Positions 1-6,320 of a stretch of 32,385 nt of DNA are shown here, piece after piece. Source of the stretch: Clostridia bacterium (GTDB taxonomy: Bacteria; Bacillota; Clostridia; Christensenellales; Aristaeellaceae); NCBI GenBank assembly GCA_017397895.1, contig JAFQHP010000055.1, forward strand, positions 1 through 32,385. The letters run 5' to 3'. Numbering within the stretch: position 1 is the stretch's first letter; every line of letters begins with the position of its first letter. The position numbers and the translations under genes were made by a program. The notes below the pieces were generated by a model, which saw only the letters and a program-made list of their open reading frames with translations, had not been told where the DNA came from and made no database searches.

Positions 1-408
1 AGCATCTGCAATGCGGTAATTGTAGGTGTATCCAAACTCGTCCACCATATCTTCAATTATCATTGTCCCTGTGATACGGATGGCTTGATCGGTATAGTCA
101 AATACCTTGCCCTCCGGCGCATAGACTGCCATGGTATTGGAAAGCTGCGTAGTGTTTGGCAGGCAGAACGGACAGGACTGATAGGGCATGTTCATCAGAT
201 ACATGTATTTTCCGCTAATGGGAGAAATGGTTGCCATGTAACCGATGATCGAAACCTTTTGGCCATTCAGTTTTTCGATGCTTTCGAAGCTCACTGCATC
301 GCCGAAACTGATCTCCGTAACAGATGCAGTTTCAATATCCTTTCCGCTGCATGCAGTCAAACACAGGATCAGCGCAAGCATCAGGATGATTGCCGAAATT
401 CTTTTCAT
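1..408 (-). CDS. Lipoprotein with CPFC motif, 3' end cut by window edge
   Basis: Reading leftwards from an ATG at 408 (ribosome site GAGGTGA just upstream), the frame stays open for 136 codons to the window edge. The N-terminus is a lipoprotein signal: a Lys-Arg start, a hydrophobic core and a lipobox LTAC with Cys20 as the lipidated residue. The mature part has a strand-rich region (about residues 47-75, 'GQKVSIIGYM') followed by SCPFC with Cys79 and Cys82. This layout reminds me of small OB-like DUF3299-type lipoproteins found beside FtsX-type metal-related ABC genes, but that is recall, not a search result. It starts 10 nt after the permease stop, so it is the last visible gene of the operon. 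An extracytoplasmic metal or redox partner of the transporter is an inference. The C-terminus is missing. Confidence 0.8.
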   Translation of the reverse strand, partial: MKRISAIILMLALILCLTACSGKDIETASVTEISFGDAVSFESIEKLNGQKVSIIGYMATISPISGKYMYLMNMPYQSCPFCLPNTTQLSNTMAVYAPEGKVFDYTDQAIRITGTMIIEDMVDEFGYTYNYRIADA

Positions 409-418
409 ATCACTCACC

Positions 419-1732
419 TCACACACTCAGGCTGTCTTTGCGGGACATGGACAGGATTCTCACCATGGTGGGTAATACGCTCAATACGAATACCAGCGCC
501 ATGATCGCCCATTCAAGCGGATAAATGGCGGTTACATTCAACACGATGCCCATGGACGCCACAAAGCTGCCCATCAAGCCAAGGCATGCATGGGACAGAA
601 TCAGTGCCAACACAGTAGAAATCAGGCCGATAATACCATTCTGAATCAGGTAAAGCTGTCCGATTCTGCGCATACTGATGCCAATCAGACGCATCAGGGC
701 GATTTCCTTCTGCGCGTCGTACATATTCAGCAGAGTGATGACGGAGATGACCACGATGTTCATCAGCAGAATGATAGCACACAGGATGTACACGATTTGC
801 GTGGAAAGATCAACCTGCTCCAACACCTCGCGCAGCACTGTGGACGGATTGATGCACAGCAGCGATGCATTCGCACCGTACACTTCCATCAGCTTGTAGT
901 AGTCGTTGAAGCTCTTGCTCTTGATGAGGATGGCACATACGTCGCCATAACTGTGGTCGTGATCTTCTGCGGCTTCGTCGTACGTTTCCTCTTCATGTGT
1001 ATCCGGCACATTGCTGTGCGCGGCGGCATGGCTCATGGGTTCGTCAGCTTCCCCGGTGGAATGATCTTCTTCCTCATGTACATGACCGTCATCCTCATCT
1101 TCGTGGATGTGTTCTTCTTCAGCATGCTCATGATCGTGAACCGCCCAGACGGTTTCGCAGGCTGTGAAGATGACGTTATCATAAGCTGTTCCGGTCTTTG
1201 CCAAAATGCCGACCACTGTCAGCGGATTGCCCTCATGAGCATGCCCGGTTCCGGTCAGACCATGAGAGGTGATCATGCTGTCGCCCAGTTCAAGACCATA
1301 GCGTTCGGCAACGGCGCTGCCAACGACTGCTTCAAAGGCTTCATTGAACATATCGCCGGATTTCAGCTTCTTTCCGTCAAGGTAATCGGGACTGGTTCCA
1401 ACGATCTTTGCACCGTTGTAGCTGTCGCCCATGGTGAAGGGCACGACGGCATTGGTCAGGCCGCTTGCCTGCAGTTCTTCTACATATTCGTAGGAAATCG
1501 TACCCAGCGGTTCATCGGTGAAGAACATCGTGTTCATGGCAAGCTGGGTAGAACTGCCTGCAGGACCGATGATCATGTCATAATATCCGGCTGTGGAGAT
1601 AATTCCATCATTCACCTGCTGGGAAATGTTGAATGCCAGCAGTGCGACGCTTGCCGAAAGTACGATGGAAAGCGTCACCAGCACCATACGTGCGCGGCGA
1701 ACAAACATGTTTTTCAGTGCAAACTTAAGCAT
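419..1732 (-). CDS. FtsX/MacB-type ABC transporter permease with histidine-rich extracellular loop
   Basis: A 437-residue membrane protein of MacB/FtsX topology: one N-terminal membrane helix (about residues 15-37), a large extracytoplasmic domain, then three C-terminal helices (about 308-335, 355-385 and 400-428). The extracytoplasmic domain contains an acidic, histidine-rich stretch (DNA 953-1138) with 13 His in about 62 residues in HDH, HIH, HVH and HDH patterns, typical of metal-binding loops. The open frame extends to a GTG at 1741, but ATG 1732 lies 8 nt after GGGAGG and is preferred. The start overlaps the ATPase stop by 8 nt (ATGCTTAA), implying translational coupling. Together with the ATPase this is probably a mechanotransmission or lipoprotein-type ABC system rather than a classical importer. 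Metal linkage is inferred from the loop and neighbours. Confidence 0.87.
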   Translation of the reverse strand: MLKFALKNMFVRRARMVLVTLSIVLSASVALLAFNISQQVNDGIISTAGYYDMIIGPAGSSTQLAMNTMFFTDEPLGTISYEYVEELQASGLTNAVVPFTMGDSYNGAKIVGTSPDYLDGKKLKSGDMFNEAFEAVVGSAVAERYGLELGDSMITSHGLTGTGHAHEGNPLTVVGILAKTGTAYDNVIFTACETVWAVHDHEHAEEEHIHEDEDDGHVHEEEDHSTGEADEPMSHAAAHSNVPDTHEEETYDEAAEDHDHSYGDVCAILIKSKSFNDYYKLMEVYGANASLLCINPSTVLREVLEQVDLSTQIVYILCAIILLMNIVVISVITLLNMYDAQKEIALMRLIGISMRRIGQLYLIQNGIIGLISTVLALILSHACLGLMGSFVASMGIVLNVTAIYPLEWAIMALVFVLSVLPTMVRILSMSRKDSLSV

Positions 1733-2381
1733 GCTGTTCACCTCCCTTCACAACAGGGGTGGTGATTTTGTTCATGTCGATGACTTCGTCAAACAATTCG
1801 CACAGGCGCTCGTCGTGAGTTACACAGATCAGGGTCTTGCCCCGTCCTGCGTCCAGCAGCGCTTCCGTGATCTTTCGCCCGATGGCGTAATTCAGGTTAC
1901 CGGTTGGTTCGTCTGCAAGGATGATCTCCGGCTGCTTGACCAGCGCGCGGGCAATGGCTACGCGCTGTTTTTCGCCGCCGGACAGGCGGGATACCTGACG
2001 CTTTTTCAGCTTCAGGATGCCCATTCGTTCAAGAAGCTCGTCTGTGCGGGAAACGTCCACCTTTTCAAGTTTCAGCACATCAATGTTGTCCTGAACGGTC
2101 ATTTCGTCGATCAGTTTGAAATCCTGAAAGATATAGCCGATCTTGGCGATGCGGAAAGCATCCTTCTCACGCTGTGGTGCAGCCGCCATGTCCTTGCCAT
2201 TGATGAGGATGCGTCCGCTGGTGGGAGAAAGCGCACCAGAGATCATGTGCAGCAGCGTGGATTTGCCGCAGCCGGATGCGCCCAGCAGCACATACGACTT
2301 GCCATCCTCAAATGTCAGGTCACGATAGGTAATGTCTGATTCATCTGTAAAATGCTTGCGAAGACTTTCGATACAAATCAT
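1725..2381 (-). CDS. ABC transporter ATP-binding protein, LolD/MacB type
   Basis: A 218-residue cytoplasmic nucleotide-binding subunit. Walker A is GASGCGKST (residues 34-42), the Q-loop is at FQDFK (about 85-89), the signature is LSGGEKQR (133-140), Walker B is IILADEPT (153-160) and the H-loop is in VTHDE. The short length and tight fit to the LolD/MacB/FtsE class agree with the FtsX-type permease encoded directly downstream. The ATG at 2381 has AAAGGAG 8-10 nt upstream. It is the second gene of the operon, 134 nt after the small membrane protein; that gap holds a perfect 13-bp inverted repeat and a possible leader ORF. It should power the permease with the His-rich loop. Confidence 0.92.
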   Translation of the reverse strand: MICIESLRKHFTDESDITYRDLTFEDGKSYVLLGASGCGKSTLLHMISGALSPTSGRILINGKDMAAAPQREKDAFRIAKIGYIFQDFKLIDEMTVQDNIDVLKLEKVDVSRTDELLERMGILKLKKRQVSRLSGGEKQRVAIARALVKQPEIILADEPTGNLNYAIGRKITEALLDAGRGKTLICVTHDERLCELFDEVIDMNKITTPVVKGGEQHA

Positions 2382-2466
2382 GTTCAGTTCTCCTTTTGTT
2401 CTGATTCAAATTGCAATTCAAAACAGCAGGAGCAAACACTCGTCGCTTCGATGAATAGACGTTCAT
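2341..2466 (-). CDS. Possible 41-residue leader ORF overlapping the ABC ATPase start
   Basis: ATG at 2466 preceded at 10 nt by a perfect GGAGG (2477-2481). The frame runs 41 codons and ends at TGA 2341-2343, 41 nt inside the ATPase gene in another frame. The peptide begins MNVYSSKRRV and resembles nothing I know. Its ribosome site overlaps the arm of a 13-bp inverted repeat (2478-2513) and so could be hidden by it. It may be a regulatory leader or only a chance ORF. Confidence 0.3.
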   Translation of the reverse strand: MNVYSSKRRVFAPAVLNCNLNQNKRRTEHDLYRKSSQAFYR

Positions 2467-2477
2467 ATTCAGTTGTC

Positions 2478-2513
2478 CTCCTGTTTTGATGAGATATGAA
2501 ATCAAAACAGGAG
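2478..2513 (-). promoter_or_regulatory. Perfect 13-bp inverted repeat in the 5' region of the ABC ATPase
   Basis: Arms CTCCTGTTTTGAT (2478-2490) and ATCAAAACAGGAG (2501-2513) are exact complements around a 10-nt loop. The repeat lies between the stop of the 95-residue gene (2516) and the ATPase. There is no T-run after it on the minus strand, so it is a poor terminator. In RNA it would sequester a GGAGG. It could be an mRNA regulatory or processing hairpin, or an operator. Confidence 0.6.
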
Positions 2514-2515
2514 AA

Positions 2516-2803
2516 TTAATCTTGCAGCTTTACTTTCCGATGGACGAGCGTCCAATCCGGAACAACCCGATTCTCCGATATGCAAAGCAGGCGATATTTG
2601 CTGACATCAAAAAGCAACCCCATTCCTATACACGCAAACAACAAACACAAAAAGGATTCTGTGTTACGTGTCAATATTGTGCAGACGGGGCATGTCGCCT
2701 GATGGCAGTCATGGCCTGAGTGGAGAATCAGAAGGGCCCCGGACAGCAACGCTGTTGCGCACAAAAGCAGAATGAACGCCGTTGCGATTTTGCGTTGTTT
2801 CAT
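2516..2803 (-). CDS. Small membrane protein with HDCxxxxCPVC motif
   Basis: A 95-residue protein with two hydrophobic segments (about residues 7-27 and 50-66). Between them lies HSGHDCHQATCPVC (about 28-41), a His/Cys cluster well placed to bind a metal ion on the outer face of the membrane. ATG 2803 has an excellent AAAGGAGGGT upstream (2811-2820), and a sigma-A promoter lies further upstream. I have seen small clostridial membrane proteins with a similar H-D-C...C-P-x-C motif near metal-transport genes, but cannot name the family. As first gene of the operon it may be an accessory or sensor component of the ABC system. Function is inferred. Confidence 0.7.
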   Translation of the reverse strand: MKQRKIATAFILLLCATALLSGALLILHSGHDCHQATCPVCTILTRNTESFLCLLFACIGMGLLFDVSKYRLLCISENRVVPDWTLVHRKVKLQD

Positions 2804-2838
2804 CTGCAGTACCCTCCTTTGTCGTCTTGGCTTTCACC

Positions 2839-2858
2839 TAAGTGTATTATAGCACTTA
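2839..2858. promoter_or_regulatory. Possible operator: inverted repeat over the -10 box
   Basis: TAAGTG (2839-2844) and CACTTA (2853-2858) form a perfect inverted repeat with 8-nt spacing that exactly encloses the -10 hexamer of the ABC operon promoter. A repressor bound here would block transcription. The sequence is not the Bacillus Zur or CopY box, so the regulator is unknown. Confidence 0.5.
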
Positions 2859-2873
2859 AAACAGGCGGTGCAA
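2846..2873 (-). promoter_or_regulatory. Sigma-A promoter of the His-rich ABC operon
   Basis: On the minus strand: -35 TTGCAC (2868-2873), 16-nt spacer, -10 TATAAT (2846-2851). It lies about 43 nt upstream of the ATG at 2803. Confidence 0.75.
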
Positions 2874-3012
2874 GCGAATATATGTTCAAAAGTGAAAACA
2901 ATTTATGAATATTCAACCGGAGTCGTATGTTCAAATTGAAGAAAATAATGTTGTGTTTTCTAATATCATAGATGGAATTTCGCTAGTTTAAGCGACAAAT
3001 AAGCGAAAAAAC

Positions 3013-3055
3013 TTAAAAACAAGCCGCAAACCCTGATATATCAAGGCTTTCGGCT
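3013..3055 (-). terminator. Terminator-like hairpin with TGATATATCA core
   Basis: An imperfect 34-nt palindrome (3022-3055) centred on TGATATATCA. On the minus strand the RNA stem is about 15 bp with one mismatch and two G-U pairs, followed by TTGTTTTTAAG. No gene directly precedes it, since hpf has its own terminator at 3131-3156. The rest of the gap 2874-3130 is AT-rich and shows no gene. The hairpin may be a remnant of a mobile-element junction. Confidence 0.45.
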
Positions 3056-3130
3056 GTTCAGATATAGTCTACCACATAATCACAAAACACAAAAGACTTA
3101 TTTTGCTCAGATGCAAAAAAGTTACAACAA

Positions 3131-3156
3131 ATAAAAATGGGCCGCACCTGCGGCCC
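3131..3156 (-). terminator. Rho-independent terminator of hpf
   Basis: GGGCCGC/GCGGCCC stem (3139-3145 and 3150-3156), 4-nt loop, followed on the minus strand by ATTTTTAT. It lies about 100 nt past the hpf stop. Confidence 0.85.
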
Positions 3157-3259
3157 GGGAACGATAAGAAATATGCTTGATTTGAAATAACGGTTATAGG
3201 AAACGTCCGTTTTGCGGACGATGCATCCGAATTTCAGGCGGCGGTGCCGCAAAAGCGCG

Positions 3260-3799
3260 TCAGGCTTCCGGCACCATCAGGCCCAGGTCGCCGTCTTTAC
3301 GCAGGTAGAGCACATTGGTGCGTTCGGTTTCGATATCTACGAATACGAAGAAGGAATGGCCCAGCAGCTCCATCTGCAAAATGGCGTCTTCCACAGCCAT
3401 GGGACGCACGGGGAATTCTTTGGTGCGGACGATCTTGCGTTCGCCGGTTCCGTACACCTGAGGATCTTCGATGAATTCGGGGGTTTCTTCCCGATAGGCG
3501 TCTTCACGCAGCCGCTTTTCCAGCTTGGTGCGGTGACGCAGGATCTGCCTTTCCAGCTTGGCAAGGCACTTGTCGATGGCCATGAAGAGGTTGTCCTTGC
3601 TGGCCGATTCCGCACGCAGCGTCACGCCGCTCATGGGCACGGTAATTTCACAGATGCGCTCTTCCCTTTCTTTGCGAAGGCGCACAATCATTTCCGTATC
3701 AGCCTTCAGGTAGCGTTCCATGGTGGCGGTCTTTTTGGTGATGCGGTTGGTGATTCCCGGGGTGACGACCATGTTCTTGGCGGTAATGGTGGTTTTCAT
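3260..3799 (-). CDS. hpf: Long-form ribosome hibernation promoting factor (S30AE family)
   Basis: A 179-residue protein whose two parts match long HPF: an N-terminal S30AE/RaiA domain (about residues 1-95) and a C-terminal dimerisation domain (about 122-179, with 'FPVRPMAVEDAILQMELLGHSFFVFVD'). Long HPF binds the 30S subunit and joins two 70S ribosomes into inactive 100S dimers in stationary phase. The upstream-extended frame (to 3928) is rejected, because ATG 3799 has AAAGGAG at 8 nt and the protein begins exactly where the family does. A near-perfect sigma-H promoter lies upstream, matching the known sigma-H control of the Bacillus homologue. The 5' leader carries a GCCGGG/CCCGGC hairpin (3826-3840). 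Confidence 0.96.
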   Translation of the reverse strand: MKTTITAKNMVVTPGITNRITKKTATMERYLKADTEMIVRLRKEREERICEITVPMSGVTLRAESASKDNLFMAIDKCLAKLERQILRHRTKLEKRLREDAYREETPEFIEDPQVYGTGERKIVRTKEFPVRPMAVEDAILQMELLGHSFFVFVDIETERTNVLYLRKDGDLGLMVPEA

Positions 3800-3874
3800 G
3801 GCGATACTCCTTTCACGATATGATAGCCGGGCCGCCCGGCCATATTTTTCTTCTCTCTCGTTTGTAATTCTTAT

Positions 3875-3902
3875 ATTCGACGCTGAACTTCTCATTTCCT
3901 GC
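3875..3902 (-). promoter_or_regulatory. Predicted sigma-H promoter of hpf
   Basis: On the minus strand: GCAGGAAAT (3894-3902), 12-nt spacer, GTCGAAT (3875-3881). This fits the Bacillus sigma-H consensus RnAGGAwWW-n11/12-RnnGAAT at every fixed position. No good sigma-A promoter is seen between the upstream terminator and hpf. Confidence 0.7.
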
Positions 3903-3963
3903 TGCAAAATAAAAAATTTTTTACGCACCTCAAAGCAGCCTTTCAGTTACACGGGACAAACGC

Positions 3964-4008
3964 AAAACGGCCGGAATGTAACTAAATCGGTTACATTTCA
4001 GCCGTTTT
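3964..4008 (-). terminator. Terminator of the yloU-fakA operon
   Basis: A long hairpin: AAAACGGC/GCCGTTTT outer stem and AATGTAAC/GTTACATT inner stem, with a few mismatches between them. It lies 27 nt after the fakA stop and separates it from hpf. The A/T-rich outer arms would let it work in both directions. Confidence 0.75.
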
Positions 4009-4034
4009 ACAATTCTGTGATGTAATTTTTGCGG

Positions 4035-5690
4035 TTATTCCACGCTGATCAGGTAATAATACAGGGGCTGGCCGCCGGAATGCACTTCCACGTCGCAATC
4101 CTCATAAATACCTTCAATCTCATCCGCCAGGGCCTGGGCCTCTTCTTCGGTGGTATCGGCGCCGTAATAAACGGTGATCAGGCCATCATCATCGGTTACA
4201 ATATCCCGCATGAGGGACAGAGCCACGTCGTGAGTATTGTCGGCCTTCACGGTTACTTTGCCGTTGTGCAGGCCGATGATATCGCCTTCGTTGATGTGCA
4301 TATCTTCGAATTCACTGTCACGCACAGCAAAGGTGATCATACCGGTGCGTACCTTCTGGGCCGCTTCGTCCATGCGCTGCATATTTTCTTCAGCGGAAAG
4401 CTCGGGCTGGAAGGCAACAGCGGCGGCAATGCCCATGGCCACGTTCTTGGTGGGCAGCACCACAACGTTCTTTTCGCTCAGCTCTGCCGCCTGCTGGGCA
4501 GCCAAAATGATGTTGCCGTTGTTGGGGAACACAAACACCGTTTCGGCGTTCACGGCGTCAATGGCCTTCTGCAGGTCCTCGATGGAGGGGTTCATGGTCT
4601 GGCCGCCTTCCACGATGCCGTCCACACCCAGGTCCTTGAGGATATTGGAGAAGCCTTCGCCCAGGGAAACGCTCACCATGCCGTAGGGCTTGGGCGGTTC
4701 CTTGGCGGCAGTTTCAGCCTTCCGGCGCAGGTTTTCCCGGCGCTGTTCCACCATGTTTTCAATCTTCAGGTTCACCAGTTCGCCCAGGTTCAGGCCGTAC
4801 TGCAGGGCCTTGCCGGGGTCATTGGTGTGCACGTGCACCTTCACCAGTTCCAGATCGCCCACCACCAGCACGCAGTCGCCGATACGGTTCAGCTGACGGC
4901 GGAAATGGTCGATATCTTCGTCCTTCTTGTCTTCCTTCAGGTTCTGGATGAGGAATTCGGTACAGTAGGCGAAGGTAATTTCTTCCATGCTGTCATGGTC
5001 GTCTTCGAACTCAATTTCGCTGACGCTTTCCACCGTGCCGTCATGCAGGTGAAGTTCGTCCAGGTTTTCGCCCCGCAGCACTGCGGCATAGCCCGTGTAC
5101 AGCAGCATCAGGCCCCGGCCGCCGGCGTCCACCACGCCCGCCTGTTTCAGCACAGGCAGCATTTCGGGGGTGCGGTTGAGGATCTTTTCGCCGCTGGTGA
5201 GGATCACGTTGAACAGGGCGTCGTAATCGTCGGGAGCCAGTTCTGCCTGACGCACAGCGTCCTCCGCAATCACCCGGGCCACGGTCAGGATGGTGCCTTC
5301 CTTGGGCTTCATCACGGCCTTGTAGGCGGTATCGGCACCGCTTTTGAGGGCGGCGGCAAACTGCCGGGGGGTAATCTTTTCCACGCCTTCCAGCGCCCGG
5401 GCAAAGCCGCGGTAGAGCTGGCTGGTGATCACGCCGGAGTTGCCGCGGGCGCCCCGCAGCGCACCCTTGGCCAGGGCATCCGCCGCTTCGCCGGCGCTGG
5501 TGAATTCCTTCTGGTTCACTTCCCTTGTGGCGCTGGTCATGGTCAGGCTCATGTTGGTGCCCGTATCGCCGTCCGGCACGGGGAACACGTTCAGAGCGTC
5601 CACGTTCTCACGGTTCTTTTCCAGTAAGGCTGCACCGGCCAACACCATTTCCCGCAGCAGCAGCCCGTCAATTGCTTGTACCTGAATCAA
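4035..5690 (-). CDS. fakA: Fatty acid kinase ATP-binding subunit FakA (DAK2 domain protein, YloV)
   Basis: A 551-residue protein of the YloV/FakA family. The N-terminal DhaL (DAK2) domain (about residues 1-200) carries NVFPVPDGDTGTNM (34-47), which binds Mg-ATP, plus RGARGNSGVI (79-88) and GVVDAGGRGL (185-194). A middle domain starts near 235 with the family's conserved Cys243 in AYCTEF. A C-terminal domain of about 220 residues follows. FakA phosphorylates exogenous fatty acids held by a FakB carrier so that they enter phospholipid synthesis; no fakB (DegV-like) gene is in this window. The start is TTG 5690 with GGAGGG 8-9 nt upstream, and the next in-frame Met would cut the domain. It follows the Asp23 gene by 44 nt, the same order as Bacillus yloU-yloV. 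Confidence 0.94.
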   Translation of the reverse strand: MIQVQAIDGLLLREMVLAGAALLEKNRENVDALNVFPVPDGDTGTNMSLTMTSATREVNQKEFTSAGEAADALAKGALRGARGNSGVITSQLYRGFARALEGVEKITPRQFAAALKSGADTAYKAVMKPKEGTILTVARVIAEDAVRQAELAPDDYDALFNVILTSGEKILNRTPEMLPVLKQAGVVDAGGRGLMLLYTGYAAVLRGENLDELHLHDGTVESVSEIEFEDDHDSMEEITFAYCTEFLIQNLKEDKKDEDIDHFRRQLNRIGDCVLVVGDLELVKVHVHTNDPGKALQYGLNLGELVNLKIENMVEQRRENLRRKAETAAKEPPKPYGMVSVSLGEGFSNILKDLGVDGIVEGGQTMNPSIEDLQKAIDAVNAETVFVFPNNGNIILAAQQAAELSEKNVVVLPTKNVAMGIAAAVAFQPELSAEENMQRMDEAAQKVRTGMITFAVRDSEFEDMHINEGDIIGLHNGKVTVKADNTHDVALSLMRDIVTDDDGLITVYYGADTTEEEAQALADEIEGIYEDCDVEVHSGGQPLYYYLISVE

Positions 5691-5734
5691 AGGTATTTCC
5701 CTCCGTTCAATTCTTGTGGTTTTTCAGGGGACCC

Positions 5735-6085
5735 TCAGATGCGGATGCCCTCCACACTGATATTGACGGAGCGAACCTTAACCCCCGTCATGCTTTCCAG
5801 CTTATAGCGGACCACTTCCACAATGGTCTTGCACACTTCAGCCACGCTGATGCCGTATTCCACCACGATGAACAAATCCACATCCAGCTGATTGTCCACC
5901 ATGCGCACCTGCACGCCGCGGCTCAAATTTTCTCTGCCCAGCCATTCCACCAGGCCATCCTTTGCACGCTTGGAGGACATGGCCACGATGCCGTAGCATT
6001 CCAGGGCAGCATAACCAACAACCTTCAGCAGCACATCTTCGGAAATAAAGATGGTGCCGATATCATTTTTCACTTTACATTCCAT
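5735..6085 (-). CDS. yloU: Asp23/Gls24 family protein (YloU)
   Basis: A 116-residue protein matching the Asp23/Gls24 family along its whole length. It begins with the 'GTIFISEDVLLKVVGYAALE' strand-helix module and ends with VKVRSVNISVEGI. No signal peptide or membrane helix is seen. Family members are abundant cytoplasmic or membrane-associated proteins linked to envelope stress. The pairing with fakA directly downstream is conserved in Firmicutes. ATG 6085 has AAGGAGGT at 9 nt, and a sigma-A promoter lies about 50 nt upstream. The precise biochemical role of YloU is not known. Confidence 0.92.
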   Translation of the reverse strand: MECKVKNDIGTIFISEDVLLKVVGYAALECYGIVAMSSKRAKDGLVEWLGRENLSRGVQVRMVDNQLDVDLFIVVEYGISVAEVCKTIVEVVRYKLESMTGVKVRSVNISVEGIRI

Positions 6086-6133
6086 ATTCGCTGAACCTCC
6101 TTAGCTGCCTTTGACCATATTAGGTCATTAGAT

Positions 6134-6162
6134 AGTATACGTTATTTTGGCTCAAGATGCAA
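6134..6162 (-). promoter_or_regulatory. Sigma-A promoter of yloU-fakA
   Basis: Minus strand: -35 TTGCAT (6157-6162), 17-nt spacer, -10 TATACT (6134-6139). Confidence 0.75.
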
Positions 6163-6243
6163 GCACAGATTTTCTTGAAAGAGGAAATTCTGTGAATATT
6201 CAACTTTTTCCGACCCCTTTCTTACTTTTTTCATGGCACTTGC

Positions 6244-6272
6244 TTGTACTTCCCTGTTTTTTCATGTATAAT
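6244..6272 (+). promoter_or_regulatory. Sigma-A promoter of the mannitol dehydrogenase family gene
   Basis: -35 TTGTAC (6244-6249), 17-nt spacer, perfect -10 TATAAT (6267-6272), about 48 nt before the ATG at 6321. It diverges from the yloU promoter. Confidence 0.75.
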
Positions 6273-6320
6273 AAAGGAAAGAAAAACAAAAACCACTGCT
6301 GAAGGGAGCATGACCGTCCG

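Noticed and set aside
3058..3252. 64-codon minus-strand frame after hpf
   Set aside because: It spans the hpf terminator hairpin, has no ribosome site and no recognisable features.
3800..3963. raiA-motif RNA upstream of hpf
   Set aside because: The leader after the sigma-H promoter is only about 70 nt with one short GCCGGG/CCCGGC hairpin, too small for that RNA.
4029..5627. 532-codon plus-strand frame opposite fakA
   Set aside because: His/Gly/Val-rich shadow caused by GC-biased codons of the real minus-strand gene. The same applies to other long antisense frames, for example 27510-29138 and 30483-31970.
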